A DNA stretch of 64,000 bases from Metabacillus mangrovi (GTDB lineage Bacteria > Bacillota > Bacilli > Bacillales > Bacillaceae): assembly GCF_009711125.1 (NCBI RefSeq), contig NZ_WMIB01000011.1:55761-119760 (forward strand), written 5' to 3'. The position numbers and the translations under genes are program-made. The notes beneath the pieces are model-generated. The model was given only the letters and a program-made list of their open reading frames with translations. It did not search any database and was not told where the DNA came from. Below, in pieces: positions 7,846-15,675 of the stretch. Position 1 is the stretch's first letter, and every line of letters starts with the position of its first letter.

Positions 7846-9175
7846 TCCTGTTGCCTCCTCCAATTGTGACCGGATCGTTAATCAAATGGTACGTGCCGGA
7901 TTTCGTCTCGGCATACCAGGCCGGCTCTGCGATCATATTCAGGTCCTCCGACGATTTGGAAAGCTCATAGGCAGGGAAGACCCGGATAATGTTGTTTACA
8001 CTGAGCTGGCCGGTGCTGCCTGAGATCATTTGTTTCAATTCATACCCATCCTCGAGCAGGATATTGACAGGGTTCGAGTCATTTCTCAGCTGAAAGGTCG
8101 GGTGTTCATAGCGGTTGACCTCCGTCCCGGCCCACTGCAGGCTGATGCCCGCCATGATCTGGGGAATGTCCTCGCTCGCAAAGACAGGGAGGTTGTTTTT
8201 CATGATTTTCAAGGTCACATTCATGTTCTCATCATGGCTGAAAAACACATAGTCATCCGTCCATCCTCCATGAGCGTTCAGATAATCCTTGCTCTGGGAG
8301 AGGACCGTGGCCAGACTGCTCGCTTTCGCATTTGGATTAGAACCCCTTGCCGAGGTGAATTCCATCTGCGTCTGCTCTGTCCGGATCCTCATGATGTTGG
8401 ATAAGTCCGTATACAGCTGTGAATCCTCCGTAACGGAGCTCGTGACGTAGGACGGATTGCTGAAGAGGGCATTTTTAAATTTTTCCCCGCTGAAATTCTG
8501 GAACGAATACGAGGTCTTCGGGTAGCTGACCTTGTTCATCGGCAGGAGGAGCGTCGTGTCTTTTCTGACCTCCCACGCGAAATACTGCGGATAGGCATCC
8601 AGTTCAGTGAAAAACTCTCCCCTAAGCTGGATCGCAACATCCGTCTTCAGTTTTACTTCCGTTACCTTCTTATCTCCGGTCGAAACGAAATAGACACGCG
8701 GTGTCCGGACCCGGTCCAAAGGGATGATGATCCGGTCATACGTCTGATCGCGTGAAGGCGGCGTTTCCCAGTCGAGAATCGATTGGAACGTCTCCGCCGG
8801 GAGGGACTGGCTGAACACCAAATCAACCTTCGACTGCCCGTCCTTCCCATATACGAAGTCCTTCAGCTTTTCATTGCCGAATTTCTCTGTTACATCCTTT
8901 GACTGTTCAAGCTTCCAGTCCGCCATGCCTGTCCAGATCTCGCTTGCTTCTGAATCGGCATTATAGTGCTTGCCTTTTTCATGGTAGAACAGCTGCTGGG
9001 GCTTGATCACATCCCCCATAACCCTTTCGCCCGCCGACAGCGGCTGCTGCTCGAGGTACTCGAGGTTTTTGATCGGGTCAAAGGAGGGCTGGAACGTCCA
9101 GATGTTAAACGTAAAATAAATACTGACTGCTACCAGAACTGTAAGTATGAGCGTCTTAACCGTTTCCCGCTTCAT
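7832..9175 (-). CDS. walH: Two-component system regulatory protein WalH (YycH)
   Basis: 447 residues from ATG 9175, chosen over TTG 9181 because the ATG gives an ATGA overlap with the walK stop and better ribosome-site spacing. There is one N-terminal membrane helix (TVKTLILTVLVAVSIYFTF) and a large extracellular domain. It forms a complex with WalI and WalK that tunes kinase activity; the genes are in the order walR-walK-walH-walI-walJ. Confidence 0.93.
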   Translation of the reverse strand: MKRETVKTLILTVLVAVSIYFTFNIWTFQPSFDPIKNLEYLEQQPLSAGERVMGDVIKPQQLFYHEKGKHYNADSEASEIWTGMADWKLEQSKDVTEKFGNEKLKDFVYGKDGQSKVDLVFSQSLPAETFQSILDWETPPSRDQTYDRIIIPLDRVRTPRVYFVSTGDKKVTEVKLKTDVAIQLRGEFFTELDAYPQYFAWEVRKDTTLLLPMNKVSYPKTSYSFQNFSGEKFKNALFSNPSYVTSSVTEDSQLYTDLSNIMRIRTEQTQMEFTSARGSNPNAKASSLATVLSQSKDYLNAHGGWTDDYVFFSHDENMNVTLKIMKNNLPVFASEDIPQIMAGISLQWAGTEVNRYEHPTFQLRNDSNPVNILLEDGYELKQMISGSTGQLSVNNIIRVFPAYELSKSSEDLNMIAEPAWYAETKSGTYHLINDPVTIGGGNRNGLE

Positions 9176-11034
9176 TCCCAATCATCCTCTTGATCCGGAT
9201 TGTACGGGAGTGTGAAGAAGATCGTGGTCCCCCGCCGTTCCTTGCTTTCTGCCCAGATCTCACCGGAGTGGGCCTCAATCATCTCCTTGGCGATGGCCAG
9301 GCCGAGGCCTGTACCGCCAAGCTTCCGGGTTCTCGCTTTATCCACGCGGTAGAACCGGTCGAAAATCTTTTTCACGCTGTCCTTCGGAATGCCGACCCCT
9401 TCATCCTGGATGCTGATCAGGATCTCTTCACGGAAGACCTTCACTTTAAACGTAAGCTTTCCGCCTTCAGGCGAATATTTCAAGGCATTCGATATGATGT
9501 TATCAAGCACCTGGGTGATTTTATCCGTGTCGATGTCGACATAGAGATCTTCTGCCGGAATGTCTCGCTTAAACGTGACGTTCTGTGACTTTGTCATTTC
9601 GAAGCGGTCGATGATTTTGTTGAAAAAGACCGTGAAATTGATCCAGTCCGGCTTGATCCGGTAATCCCTGCTGTCCATTTTGGAAAGGTTCAGTAGGTCG
9701 TTGACAAGACGGATCATCCGCTCTGTCTCTGTCTGGGTGACATTCAGGAACTGAGGGGCGATTTCTTTATCCTCCCAGGCTCCTTCCGCCAATGCATCCA
9801 GGTAGCTGCGCATCGTCGTAAGCGGTGTGCGGAGCTCATGGGATACGTTCGCCACGAATTCGCGGCGCTCTTCATCGATCTTCTCCTGCTCGGTCACGTC
9901 ATAAATAATCGCGATGAGACCTTCAATGAATCCGCCATGCTCTTTGACGATTACAGAGAAATTGACGCGGAGGATCAGGGGTTTTTCATCCGAGCTGAAA
10001 TCAAGAAGCAGCGGCTCCTGCGATTCGATCAGATCATCGAACTGTACTTCTTCCTCAATATCTAATAGAGTTGTAATTTTCATCGAAAGGGCCGTTTCAC
10101 GTGAAACGTTTAATAGACTTGCAGCCGGATCGTTCACGAGAATGATTTCTCCCTTGCGATTCGTTGCAATGACCCCGTCTGTCATATTGGCGATCACAGA
10201 CGCAAGCTTCTTCCGCTCTCCATCTGTCTGGGCATGGGCTTCTTCAAGCTCCTCCGTCAAATGGTTAAAGTTCAAAGCGAGCTGGCCGATCTCGTCATTT
10301 CCGTAAATCCGGACCTTCCGGCCAAAGTTTCCTTTCGCAAGCTCCAATGCCTGCTTCCGCATATCGGACAGCGGCCGCGTGATGGTCCTGGCAAGGAGGA
10401 TTCCGACTCCGGCGGTAAAAATAAGCGCGATTCCCGTTCCGGCAGCCAGAATTCCGTTGATGTTGCGCATCTGGGCAAAAACGCTCTCCATCGATGCTTC
10501 TACATATACGATGCCGGCAAGGCTGCCGTTGTTTTTATCCCTGATTGGGGCAGTGGAAACGCGGACCCGGTTCTGGGTGTTGGGATCAAACAAAACCTCT
10601 GGTTTGGCTGAAAAATCCGAATTTTGCGAGCCGTAGTTGATTGCCGCATTCTTCAGTCTGACATCGGTCGTCTTTTTATTGATGATGTTATCGCTCGCTG
10701 AATTCGAGGTGGCAATGACCTTCATATCATCGTTCGGGTCAATGACCTGCACCTCCTGGATATCCCCTTTGGCATAGGAGGATACCACTCTCGACAAGTC
10801 CTGCGTTTTTGTATCTCCGTCTTCTGCAGGGCGCTTTTTAGCGAGCTCTTCACTGAGGCTGAAGGTCAGCAGGCTGATCTGCCTGTTGATGGAGCTGTTA
10901 AAGTTGTCCACGAGGGACTTCTCCAGCTCCCTGACAAAGTAGACCCCGATTATTTGCATCGCCAATACAATCAGCAGCACAAAAATCAGGGCAAATTTAA
11001 AATGGATGGATCGGAAGAACCCAATTTTATTCAT
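9172..11034 (-). CDS. walK: Essential cell-wall sensor histidine kinase WalK
   Basis: 620 residues. Two membrane helices (about 13-35 and 195-216) flank an extracellular sensor domain. They are followed by HAMP (about 205-260), PAS (about 275-380), HisKA with phospho-acceptor H399 in FVANVSHELRTP, and an ATPase domain ending with GGTGLGLAIAKEM. It autophosphorylates and passes phosphate to WalR to control autolysin and wall-synthesis genes at the septum. It starts 5 bases after the walR stop. A parS-like palindrome lies inside the PAS-coding part. Confidence 0.97.
   Translation of the reverse strand: MNKIGFFRSIHFKFALIFVLLIVLAMQIIGVYFVRELEKSLVDNFNSSINRQISLLTFSLSEELAKKRPAEDGDTKTQDLSRVVSSYAKGDIQEVQVIDPNDDMKVIATSNSASDNIINKKTTDVRLKNAAINYGSQNSDFSAKPEVLFDPNTQNRVRVSTAPIRDKNNGSLAGIVYVEASMESVFAQMRNINGILAAGTGIALIFTAGVGILLARTITRPLSDMRKQALELAKGNFGRKVRIYGNDEIGQLALNFNHLTEELEEAHAQTDGERKKLASVIANMTDGVIATNRKGEIILVNDPAASLLNVSRETALSMKITTLLDIEEEVQFDDLIESQEPLLLDFSSDEKPLILRVNFSVIVKEHGGFIEGLIAIIYDVTEQEKIDEERREFVANVSHELRTPLTTMRSYLDALAEGAWEDKEIAPQFLNVTQTETERMIRLVNDLLNLSKMDSRDYRIKPDWINFTVFFNKIIDRFEMTKSQNVTFKRDIPAEDLYVDIDTDKITQVLDNIISNALKYSPEGGKLTFKVKVFREEILISIQDEGVGIPKDSVKKIFDRFYRVDKARTRKLGGTGLGLAIAKEMIEAHSGEIWAESKERRGTTIFFTLPYNPDQEDDWE
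10093..10108. promoter_or_regulatory. parS-like Spo0J (ParB) binding site inside walK
   Basis: The sequence CGTTTCACGTGAAACG is a perfect palindrome matching the B. subtilis parS consensus TGTTNCACGTGAAACA at 14 of 16 positions; only the outermost pair differs. The coding strand reads it as VSRET in WalK. spo0J and soj lie about 28 kb away, and most parS sites cluster near the origin, as this one does. Confidence 0.8.
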
Positions 11035-11039
11035 TTCAC

Positions 11040-11753
11040 TTACTCCTGTTCAGGATTACGCAAATAATACCCCACGCCTCTTCTCGTCACGATCCAGTTC
11101 GGATGGCTCGGATTGTCTTCAATCTTCTCACGGAGACGGCGTACCGTTACATCAACGGTACGGACATCACCGAAATAATCATAGCCCCATACTGTCTGAA
11201 GCAAGTGCTCACGCGTCATCACCTGGCCGATATGCTTCGCCAGATAATGGAGCAGTTCAAATTCACGGTGTGTCAGTTCAATCGTTTCCCCGCGCTTTGT
11301 CACCACATAGGCATCCGGGTGGATAACGAGGGAGCCGATGGTGATCTCGTTCGTATCGCCGGCCGCTTCCTCCGCGGTGCCGATTGTCTGCTGGCGTCTG
11401 AGGTTCGCCTTCACACGAGCCAATAGCTCACGGGTGCTGAAGGGCTTCGTCACGTAATCATCCGCACCAAGCTCAAGCCCGAGCACCTTATCAATCTCCG
11501 AATCCTTCGCCGTCAGCATGATGATGGGCATATCATACTTTTTGCGCACTTCGCGGCACACTTCCATGCCATCACGGCTCGGAAGCATGATATCGAGCAG
11601 AATCAAATCCGGCTGAAACTCCTCCACCTGCTGAATCGCATCGTTGCCGTCATAGGCACAAACGACTTCATAGCCTTCTTTTTTTAAATTAAATTCCAAT
11701 ATATCCGCAATCGGTTTTTCATCGTCCACGACTAATATTCTTCGATTATCCAT
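11040..11753 (-). CDS. walR: Response regulator WalR
   Basis: 237 residues. The receiver domain has the acidic pair DD (10-11), phospho-acceptor D54 in LLDIML and K103-type lysine in TKPF. The C-terminal winged-helix domain is of the OmpR/PhoB type ([15 protein letters not shown]). It activates autolysins and represses their inhibitors in response to WalK. It is the first gene of the wal operon; a sigma-A-type promoter lies about 75 bases upstream. Confidence 0.97.
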   Translation of the reverse strand: MDNRRILVVDDEKPIADILEFNLKKEGYEVVCAYDGNDAIQQVEEFQPDLILLDIMLPSRDGMEVCREVRKKYDMPIIMLTAKDSEIDKVLGLELGADDYVTKPFSTRELLARVKANLRRQQTIGTAEEAAGDTNEITIGSLVIHPDAYVVTKRGETIELTHREFELLHYLAKHIGQVMTREHLLQTVWGYDYFGDVRTVDVTVRRLREKIEDNPSHPNWIVTRRGVGYYLRNPEQE

Positions 11754-11828
11754 CTGTTCGATCGCCCCTTTTGGCCAAGGATTCCAAATCTATGTGAAGT
11801 CATTTTTTCGATAGCTCTAAACAGACTA

Positions 11829-11857
11829 ATTATACCGATAGTATGTCCTTTTTTCCA
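11829..11857 (-). promoter_or_regulatory. Putative sigma-A promoter of the wal operon
   Basis: On the minus strand TGGAAA is followed after 17 bases by TATAAT. Transcription would start about 70 bases before the walR ATG. Confidence 0.55.
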
Positions 11858-11869
11858 CCTTAACAGCGA

Positions 11870-11883
11870 ATTCCCCGGGAAAA
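11870..11883. promoter_or_regulatory. Candidate Noc-binding site
   Basis: ATTCCCCGGGAAAA matches the Noc consensus ATTTCCCGGGAAAT at 12 of 14 positions. It lies in the gap between the wal promoter and the terminator of the M23 peptidase gene. noc is encoded in this window. Confidence 0.45.
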
Positions 11884-11886
11884 GTC

Positions 11887-11923
11887 AAAAAACCGGCCCT
11901 ACCTTCATCCGGTAGGGCCGGTT
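11887..11923 (-). terminator. Intrinsic terminator of the M23 peptidase gene
   Basis: A perfect 13-base-pair stem (AACCGGCCCTACC and its complement, 7-base loop) is followed on the minus strand by six T. The plus strand also has a short T run, so it may work in both directions. Confidence 0.88.
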
Positions 11924-11927
11924 CTTT

Positions 11928-13349
11928 TTATGGACTTACAAAATCAAGCGGGTTTTTCAGATTGCCGTTTTCATACACTTCAAAGTGAAGATGCATGCCT
12001 GTTGAACGCCCTGTATTTCCCATGACTCCGATTTTGGAGCCTTTCTGGACGGTAGCGCCCTCTGAAACGGAAATGGAATCAAGGTGGGCATACACGGTTT
12101 TCATTCCATTCTGATGATCGATCTCTATCTTATTGCCATAGGCTCCGCTGTTTTCGGCATAGACCACTTTCCCGTTGTCCGCAGCCTTGATCGTCCGGTC
12201 CTGGACACCGGCAATGTCGATCCCTTTATGTTCGCGGCCCCAGCGTTCCCCCATCTTGCTTGTGATCTCTCCGCCGACTGCCGGCCATGCAAGCGACCCG
12301 TCGCCTTTGGAGGTTTCTTTCGTCCCGATCTGAACGACTTGCTTAACCGGGTCTTTTTTCTTTTCGTCCTTATTGGTTTCCTCGCTGACCACTTGGCCAT
12401 TCAAGCGGTAGACCTTGCGTTCACGGAGCGCTTCTCCATTTTCCCCTTTTTGGGAAACCTGTTCTTCCCCTTTTGGAAGCTCTGCGTTCTCCTTGCGCTC
12501 TTCATCAAAAGGAATGGACTCAAGCTTAGAGGACTCCTCCGTCACCTTCACTTCGGTAAACGGAGCAGACCGCACGACCTTGATTTGATCATCCGGCTTG
12601 ATCGCATCCTTTGAATCTTTCATTTCGTTAAGCTTCAGCAGTTCGTCAAGCGGCATGCCGAAGTAATCTGCGATAGCTTCCAGACTGTCCCCGTCCTTCA
12701 CTTGATAGAGAGACTCATTTTCCGTACCTTTTTTCAGCGCATCCGTTCCCTCTGATGCTGTCCGGACCGCACCCGGATCTACTTTTTCCTCCTTGAACTC
12801 AGGAGCTGCAGCATACTCGATATTTGTAATCCGGGTCACACCTTCTTTGATCGGCTCGAACGGCTTTCCGGATTTTTGATGCTCTTCGAAGGCTTTCAGC
12901 TGATCTTCAGGAATAAAGGTATGAAGGTAATCCTTCCACGCCTTCTCGGCTTCTTCCTTTGAACGGAACGATGCAGCCGTTTTCCCATCAATCACGAGGG
13001 AATGCGCTTTAGCTGCGACTTCCATTTCTGATTCCAGCTTCTCCTTCGCCTTCTGATTATCGGCGAACGGGCGGAACATCATCTCCGGAACAACCTCAAG
13101 ATCCTGAACAGTCAGCTCAATTCCCTCTTTTTTAAAACGGTCTTCCTCACGGTCCACGACCGCCGATTCCGCTTCTTCGATAATCTTCTTGTTATCTACC
13201 GTTCCAAGCTTCTTTCCATCTATGTATAAATGGTAAACCGCTGAAACCTGATCTACCGCAGACGCCGTCTGTGATCCGAACATGAAAGATGACACCATCA
13301 CGCCGCATGCAAGCGTATACTTAATTCTCGATTTATGACCCTTATCCAA
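11928..13349 (-). CDS. Secreted M23 peptidoglycan endopeptidase with LysM and G5 domains
   Basis: About 473 residues from TTG 13349 (G-rich ribosome site 7 bases upstream); TTG 13364 is an alternative. After a signal peptide (TLACGVMVSSFMFGSQTASA) comes a repeated IDGK-containing region, a LysM wall-binding domain (YQVKDGDSLEAIADYFGMP), a G5 domain and a C-terminal M23 zinc peptidase with HKGID and MHLHFEVY supplying the ligands. It should cut peptide cross-links in the wall. Its position directly upstream of walR and its substrate fit the WalR regulon, but I saw no clear WalR box. A weak TTGGAC-17-TGCTAT promoter lies upstream. Confidence 0.88.
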   Translation of the reverse strand: MDKGHKSRIKYTLACGVMVSSFMFGSQTASAVDQVSAVYHLYIDGKKLGTVDNKKIIEEAESAVVDREEDRFKKEGIELTVQDLEVVPEMMFRPFADNQKAKEKLESEMEVAAKAHSLVIDGKTAASFRSKEEAEKAWKDYLHTFIPEDQLKAFEEHQKSGKPFEPIKEGVTRITNIEYAAAPEFKEEKVDPGAVRTASEGTDALKKGTENESLYQVKDGDSLEAIADYFGMPLDELLKLNEMKDSKDAIKPDDQIKVVRSAPFTEVKVTEESSKLESIPFDEERKENAELPKGEEQVSQKGENGEALRERKVYRLNGQVVSEETNKDEKKKDPVKQVVQIGTKETSKGDGSLAWPAVGGEITSKMGERWGREHKGIDIAGVQDRTIKAADNGKVVYAENSGAYGNKIEIDHQNGMKTVYAHLDSISVSEGATVQKGSKIGVMGNTGRSTGMHLHFEVYENGNLKNPLDFVSP

Positions 13350-13655
13350 AGCGGAACCCCCCAAACTTTATATAAGCCCCTAAAAAGGCACCCGTTTAAG
13401 ATAGCACAGACTTCCTACCGTCCGTCCAATTCCCTTCCAATTGTTAAGGGATTGTGGCCGTTTTGTCATATATCGCACGTTGGATGTAATAATACGGGAA
13501 TGATTTGGCAGGATTGGGAATGGGGGTTGGCCGGAAGTGTGTATGGACCGGAAAACGGCGTGATCAGCGTTGAAATCAGGTGAACATAGAGGACCTGAGG
13601 CAGTATAAGGGGAGTTGAAGCAGGAAATGGGACCTGATTAGGGTCCGGGGGACCG

Positions 13656-13846
13656 TTTATTATCGAAAATGACTCGGATATTATCGAAATCCTGGATATA
13701 TTATCGAAAACAGGACAGATATTATCGAAATCCTGAATTTATTATCGAAACACCTAACTGGAGGAGACCCCGGACCGACTCGGGACCAGCTTATTTGCGA
13801 AAATTTTATTTTTATTTGCGAAAACTCACAGCTTATTTGCGAACGA
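13656..13846. repeat. Phased short-word repeat array A (two words)
   Basis: Five copies of TATTATCGAAA start at 13658, 13679, 13699, 13720 and 13740 (spacing 20-21). They are followed, after a gap, by three copies of TTATTTGCGAA at 13791, 13812 and 13833 (spacing 21). The bases between words differ. The array lies between the tRNA-Phe terminator and the promoter region of the M23 gene. The rest of the roughly 500-base gap (13365-13655) shows no gene. Confidence 0.8.
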
Positions 13847-13860
13847 TAATGATTCTAATG

Positions 13861-13898
13861 AAAAAGAAAAAAACACATTCCACCAGGAACGTGTTTTT
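13861..13898 (-). terminator. Intrinsic terminator of the tRNA cluster
   Basis: The stem AAAAACAC/GTGTTTTT extended by TTCC/GGAA around a short loop is followed on the minus strand by a long T run. It lies 3 bases past the end of tRNA-Phe. Confidence 0.88.
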
Positions 13899-13901
13899 GG
13901 A

Positions 13902-13974
13902 TGGCTTGGGACGGAATCGAACCGCCGACACATGGATTTTCAGTCCATTGCTCTACCGACTGAGCTACCAAGCC
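13902..13974 (-). tRNA. tRNA-Phe (GAA)
   Basis: 73 bases on the minus strand. The acceptor stem GGCTTGG/CCAAGCC is intact, the D-arm reads AGCTCAGTCGGTAGAGCA, the anticodon loop CTGAAAA gives GAA, and the T-arm is GGTTCGATTCC. No CCA is encoded. It is the last gene of the Lys-Glu-Asp-Phe cluster. The 148 bases upstream begin with a copy of its own 5' half. Confidence 0.95.
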
Positions 13975-14122
13975 ATTATAAAATTTTTGTCAGAGCTTTT
14001 TCTAATACTTGCACCATCGCACAAATCTCAGAAAGATTATTCAAGCAGCAGCTCCATTTGTGCGCTGAAGTCTCGCTTCGCAGCTTATTCGGGCGTGCTC
14101 TACCGACTGAGCTACCAAGCCA
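13975..14122 (-). repeat. Truncated tRNA-Phe 5' half joined to a shared tail
   Basis: On the minus strand the first 26 or so bases of tRNA-Phe (acceptor 5' strand and D-arm, through GTAGAGCA; plus 14096-14122) are repeated. They then leave the tRNA sequence and continue into a tail whose first 72 bases match the tail of the tRNA-Lys units at 62 of 72 positions. In this copy the tail contains a perfect inverted repeat, CGCACAAAT...ATTTGTGCG, around a 29-base loop. The unit ends exactly where the intact tRNA-Phe begins. Confidence 0.85.
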
Positions 14123-14292
14123 TATCATTTCGGCTTCCACTAAGCTTCGAATCTCTTCGTCAGCTCCTTCATTCACATCCTCGCGTATGAATTATACGCT
14201 CCGGTGCTCATTCGGTCGCTTCCTCGACCTTCTCGCTTATTGAAACCCTCTTACTGTTATTGATTTTATCATATGTAAGAAAAAGAATAAAT
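14123..14292. other. Spacer between tRNA-Asp and the tRNA-Phe half; no gene seen
   Basis: 170 bases without a credible gene. On the minus strand it contains a small hairpin, GCGTAT...ATACGC (about 14187-14203), and a purine-rich stretch. It may be processed as spacer of the tRNA precursor. I noted a resemblance, from memory only, to spacers near other Bacillus stable-RNA genes. Confidence 0.4.
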
Positions 14293-14368
14293 GGCGGTCC
14301 GGACGGGACTCGAACCCGCGACCTCCTGCGTGACAGGCAGGCATTCTAACCAACTGAACTACCGGACC
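14293..14368 (-). tRNA. tRNA-Asp (GTC)
   Basis: 76 bases including an encoded 3' CCA. The acceptor stem is GGTCCGG/CCGGACC, the anticodon GTC lies in CCTGTCACG, and the T-arm is GGTTCGAGTCC. Third gene of the cluster. Confidence 0.95.
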
Positions 14369-14388
14369 AAAAATATAAGAGATATGAA

Positions 14389-14463
14389 TGGTGACCCGTA
14401 CGGGATTCGAACCCGTGTTACCGCCGTGAAAGGGCGGTGTCTTAACCGCTTGACCAACGGGCC
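14389..14463 (-). tRNA. tRNA-Glu (TTC)
   Basis: 75 bases including an encoded CCA. The 5' end is GGCCCGTTGGTCAAGCGG, the anticodon TTC lies in CCTTTCACG and the T-arm is GGTTCGAATCC. Second gene of the cluster. Confidence 0.95.
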
Positions 14464-14475
14464 ATTTATTAGAGA

Positions 14476-14548
14476 TGAGCCATGAAGGACTCGAACCTTC
14501 GACCCTCTGATTAAAAGTCAGATGCTCTACCGACTGAGCTAATGGCTC
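14476..14548 (-). tRNA. tRNA-Lys (TTT)
   Basis: 73 bases. The acceptor stem is GAGCCAT/ATGGCTC, the D-arm AGCTCAGTCGGTAGAGCA, the anticodon TTT lies in CTTTTAA and the T-arm is GGTTCGAGTCC. No CCA is encoded. It is the first intact gene of the cluster, directly preceded by two tandem units that begin with its own 5' half. Confidence 0.95.
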
Positions 14549-14682
14549 CTAGTATTCCTACACCCAGAGCATGTAAGACGCCCAAATCTCAGGGAGATTA
14601 ATCAAGCAGCAGCTCGATTTGTGCGCTGATGTTTCGCTTCGATGATTATTCGATCGTGCTCTACCGACTGAGCTAATGGCTC
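14549..14682 (-). repeat. Tandem unit 1: tRNA-Lys 5' half plus shared tail (134 bp)
   Basis: On the minus strand bases 14682-14657 repeat the first 26 bases of tRNA-Lys exactly, then switch to a tail of 108 bases that ends at base 14549, where the intact tRNA-Lys begins. It differs from the neighbouring unit at only 3 of 134 positions. Confidence 0.9.
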
Positions 14683-14816
14683 CTAGTTTTCCTACACCCA
14701 GAGCATGTAAGACGCCCGAATCTCAGGGAGATTATTCAAGCAGCAGCTCGATTTGTGCGCTGATGTTTCGCTTCGATGATTATTCGATCGTGCTCTACCG
14801 ACTGAGCTAATGGCTC
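14683..14816 (-). repeat. Tandem unit 2: tRNA-Lys 5' half plus shared tail (134 bp)
   Basis: Second copy of the 134-base unit, with the tRNA-Lys 5' half at 14816-14791. It lies 54 bases downstream of the cluster promoter -10, so both half-tRNA units would be part of the primary transcript ahead of the intact tRNA-Lys. Confidence 0.9.
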
Positions 14817-14870
14817 AAAATACCAATGCCACCTCAAACCCACTGTCAGAGCGCCTCAGCGACGTTTTTA

Positions 14871-14900
14871 ATAATAGCATGGAACGATAGAGCAAGACAA
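14871..14900 (-). promoter_or_regulatory. Promoter of the tRNA cluster
   Basis: On the minus strand TTGTCT is followed after 18 bases by TATTAT, with an upstream TGC that makes it an extended -10. The rest of 14817-15073 holds no gene. Confidence 0.7.
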
Positions 14901-15073
14901 TAGTTTTTTTACGAAAGTGACAAAAACATTTTAAGATGATAACCGTTTGATAAGTTAGCCTTTTCATTATACTGTCTCTTACTGGGGGAGTCTTCTTTAT
15001 TTTAACTTCATACAAAAACGTTTCTATAAATCCAGGAGATCTGCCTTCAATTCAAACCAGCTCTAAAAACAGT

Positions 15074-15607
15074 TCATTCACACAGCCGTCCCATCACAAT
15101 CGTACGGTAACACTGCCCATCCGAAAGAATCTTATCGCATTCTAGCGTCCCTTCAATTTTAAAGCCCTGTTTTTGATAGAGCTCGATGGCTTTTTGATTT
15201 GTTTCAAGGACGTTCAGCGTCATTTTTTTCAGCCCTGCTGCTTCTGCCCAGGCGATGGACTCAGATAATAGGTTTCTGCCGATCCCATGACCCCAGTATT
15301 CCTTTAAAATTCCTACTCCGAACTCCGCCTTATGGGAAAATCGTTTGAGGGTGCTTCCTTCACACCTTGAAAACCCGGCAATCTGTCCTCCGGCTTCTGC
15401 GACCAGAAACAAGTTCACCGGGCTCTCCGCATCCTTGCTGATGAGTTGTTTAAAGCCATTTGCATCAATAAATGCTTCTCCCGGTTCCCTGTCTAAATTC
15501 TCGGTTTCTCCGTCGATCTGCAGGCGCAGGCTGGACATTTCCGAGGCATCTTGTACAGTTGCCTGACGGACGGTATAGGTTAAGCCGTTCACGTGATAGC
15601 TTTTCAT
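15074..15607 (-). CDS. GNAT-family N-acetyltransferase
   Basis: 177 residues from ATG 15607, with GAGGGGGG six bases upstream; an in-frame ATG at 15631 lacks this. It has the GNAT fold motifs: a central strand FLVAEAGGQIAGF, the acetyl-CoA loop EYWGHGIGRNLL, and LNVLETNQKAIELYQKQGFKIEGTL. The substrate cannot be deduced; the closest style is RimJ/RimL-like or small-molecule acetyltransferases. It lies between the tRNA cluster and purA, beyond the purA terminator, with no clear promoter of its own. Confidence 0.88.
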   Translation of the reverse strand: MKSYHVNGLTYTVRQATVQDASEMSSLRLQIDGETENLDREPGEAFIDANGFKQLISKDAESPVNLFLVAEAGGQIAGFSRCEGSTLKRFSHKAEFGVGILKEYWGHGIGRNLLSESIAWAEAAGLKKMTLNVLETNQKAIELYQKQGFKIEGTLECDKILSDGQCYRTIVMGRLCE

Positions 15608-15633
15608 ATCATTCCCCCCTCGTTTGATCATAA

Positions 15634-15660
15634 CAAAAAAAGGAAGCCATCCGGCTCCCT
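15634..15660 (-). terminator. Intrinsic terminator of purA
   Basis: On the minus strand GGGAGCC-GGAT-GGCTTCC is followed by seven T, 16 bases past the purA stop. Confidence 0.85.
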
Positions 15661-15675
15661 CTTTTTGAAATCTAT

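Noticed and set aside
13656..13846. Possible CRISPR array (also considered for 32725-33241 and 46921-47105)
   Set aside because: Words are only 10-12 bases with 9-11-base spacers, far below CRISPR repeat and spacer lengths, and no cas genes are nearby.
13976..14176. 66-codon minus-strand frame across the tRNA-Phe half
   Set aside because: It reads through tRNA sequence (the SSVGRA type of false peptide) and is explained by the repeat unit.
15588..15601. Second parS-like site (GTTCACGTGATAGC region)
   Set aside because: Only the central TTCACGTGA matches; the outer arms do not, unlike the perfect palindrome in walK.
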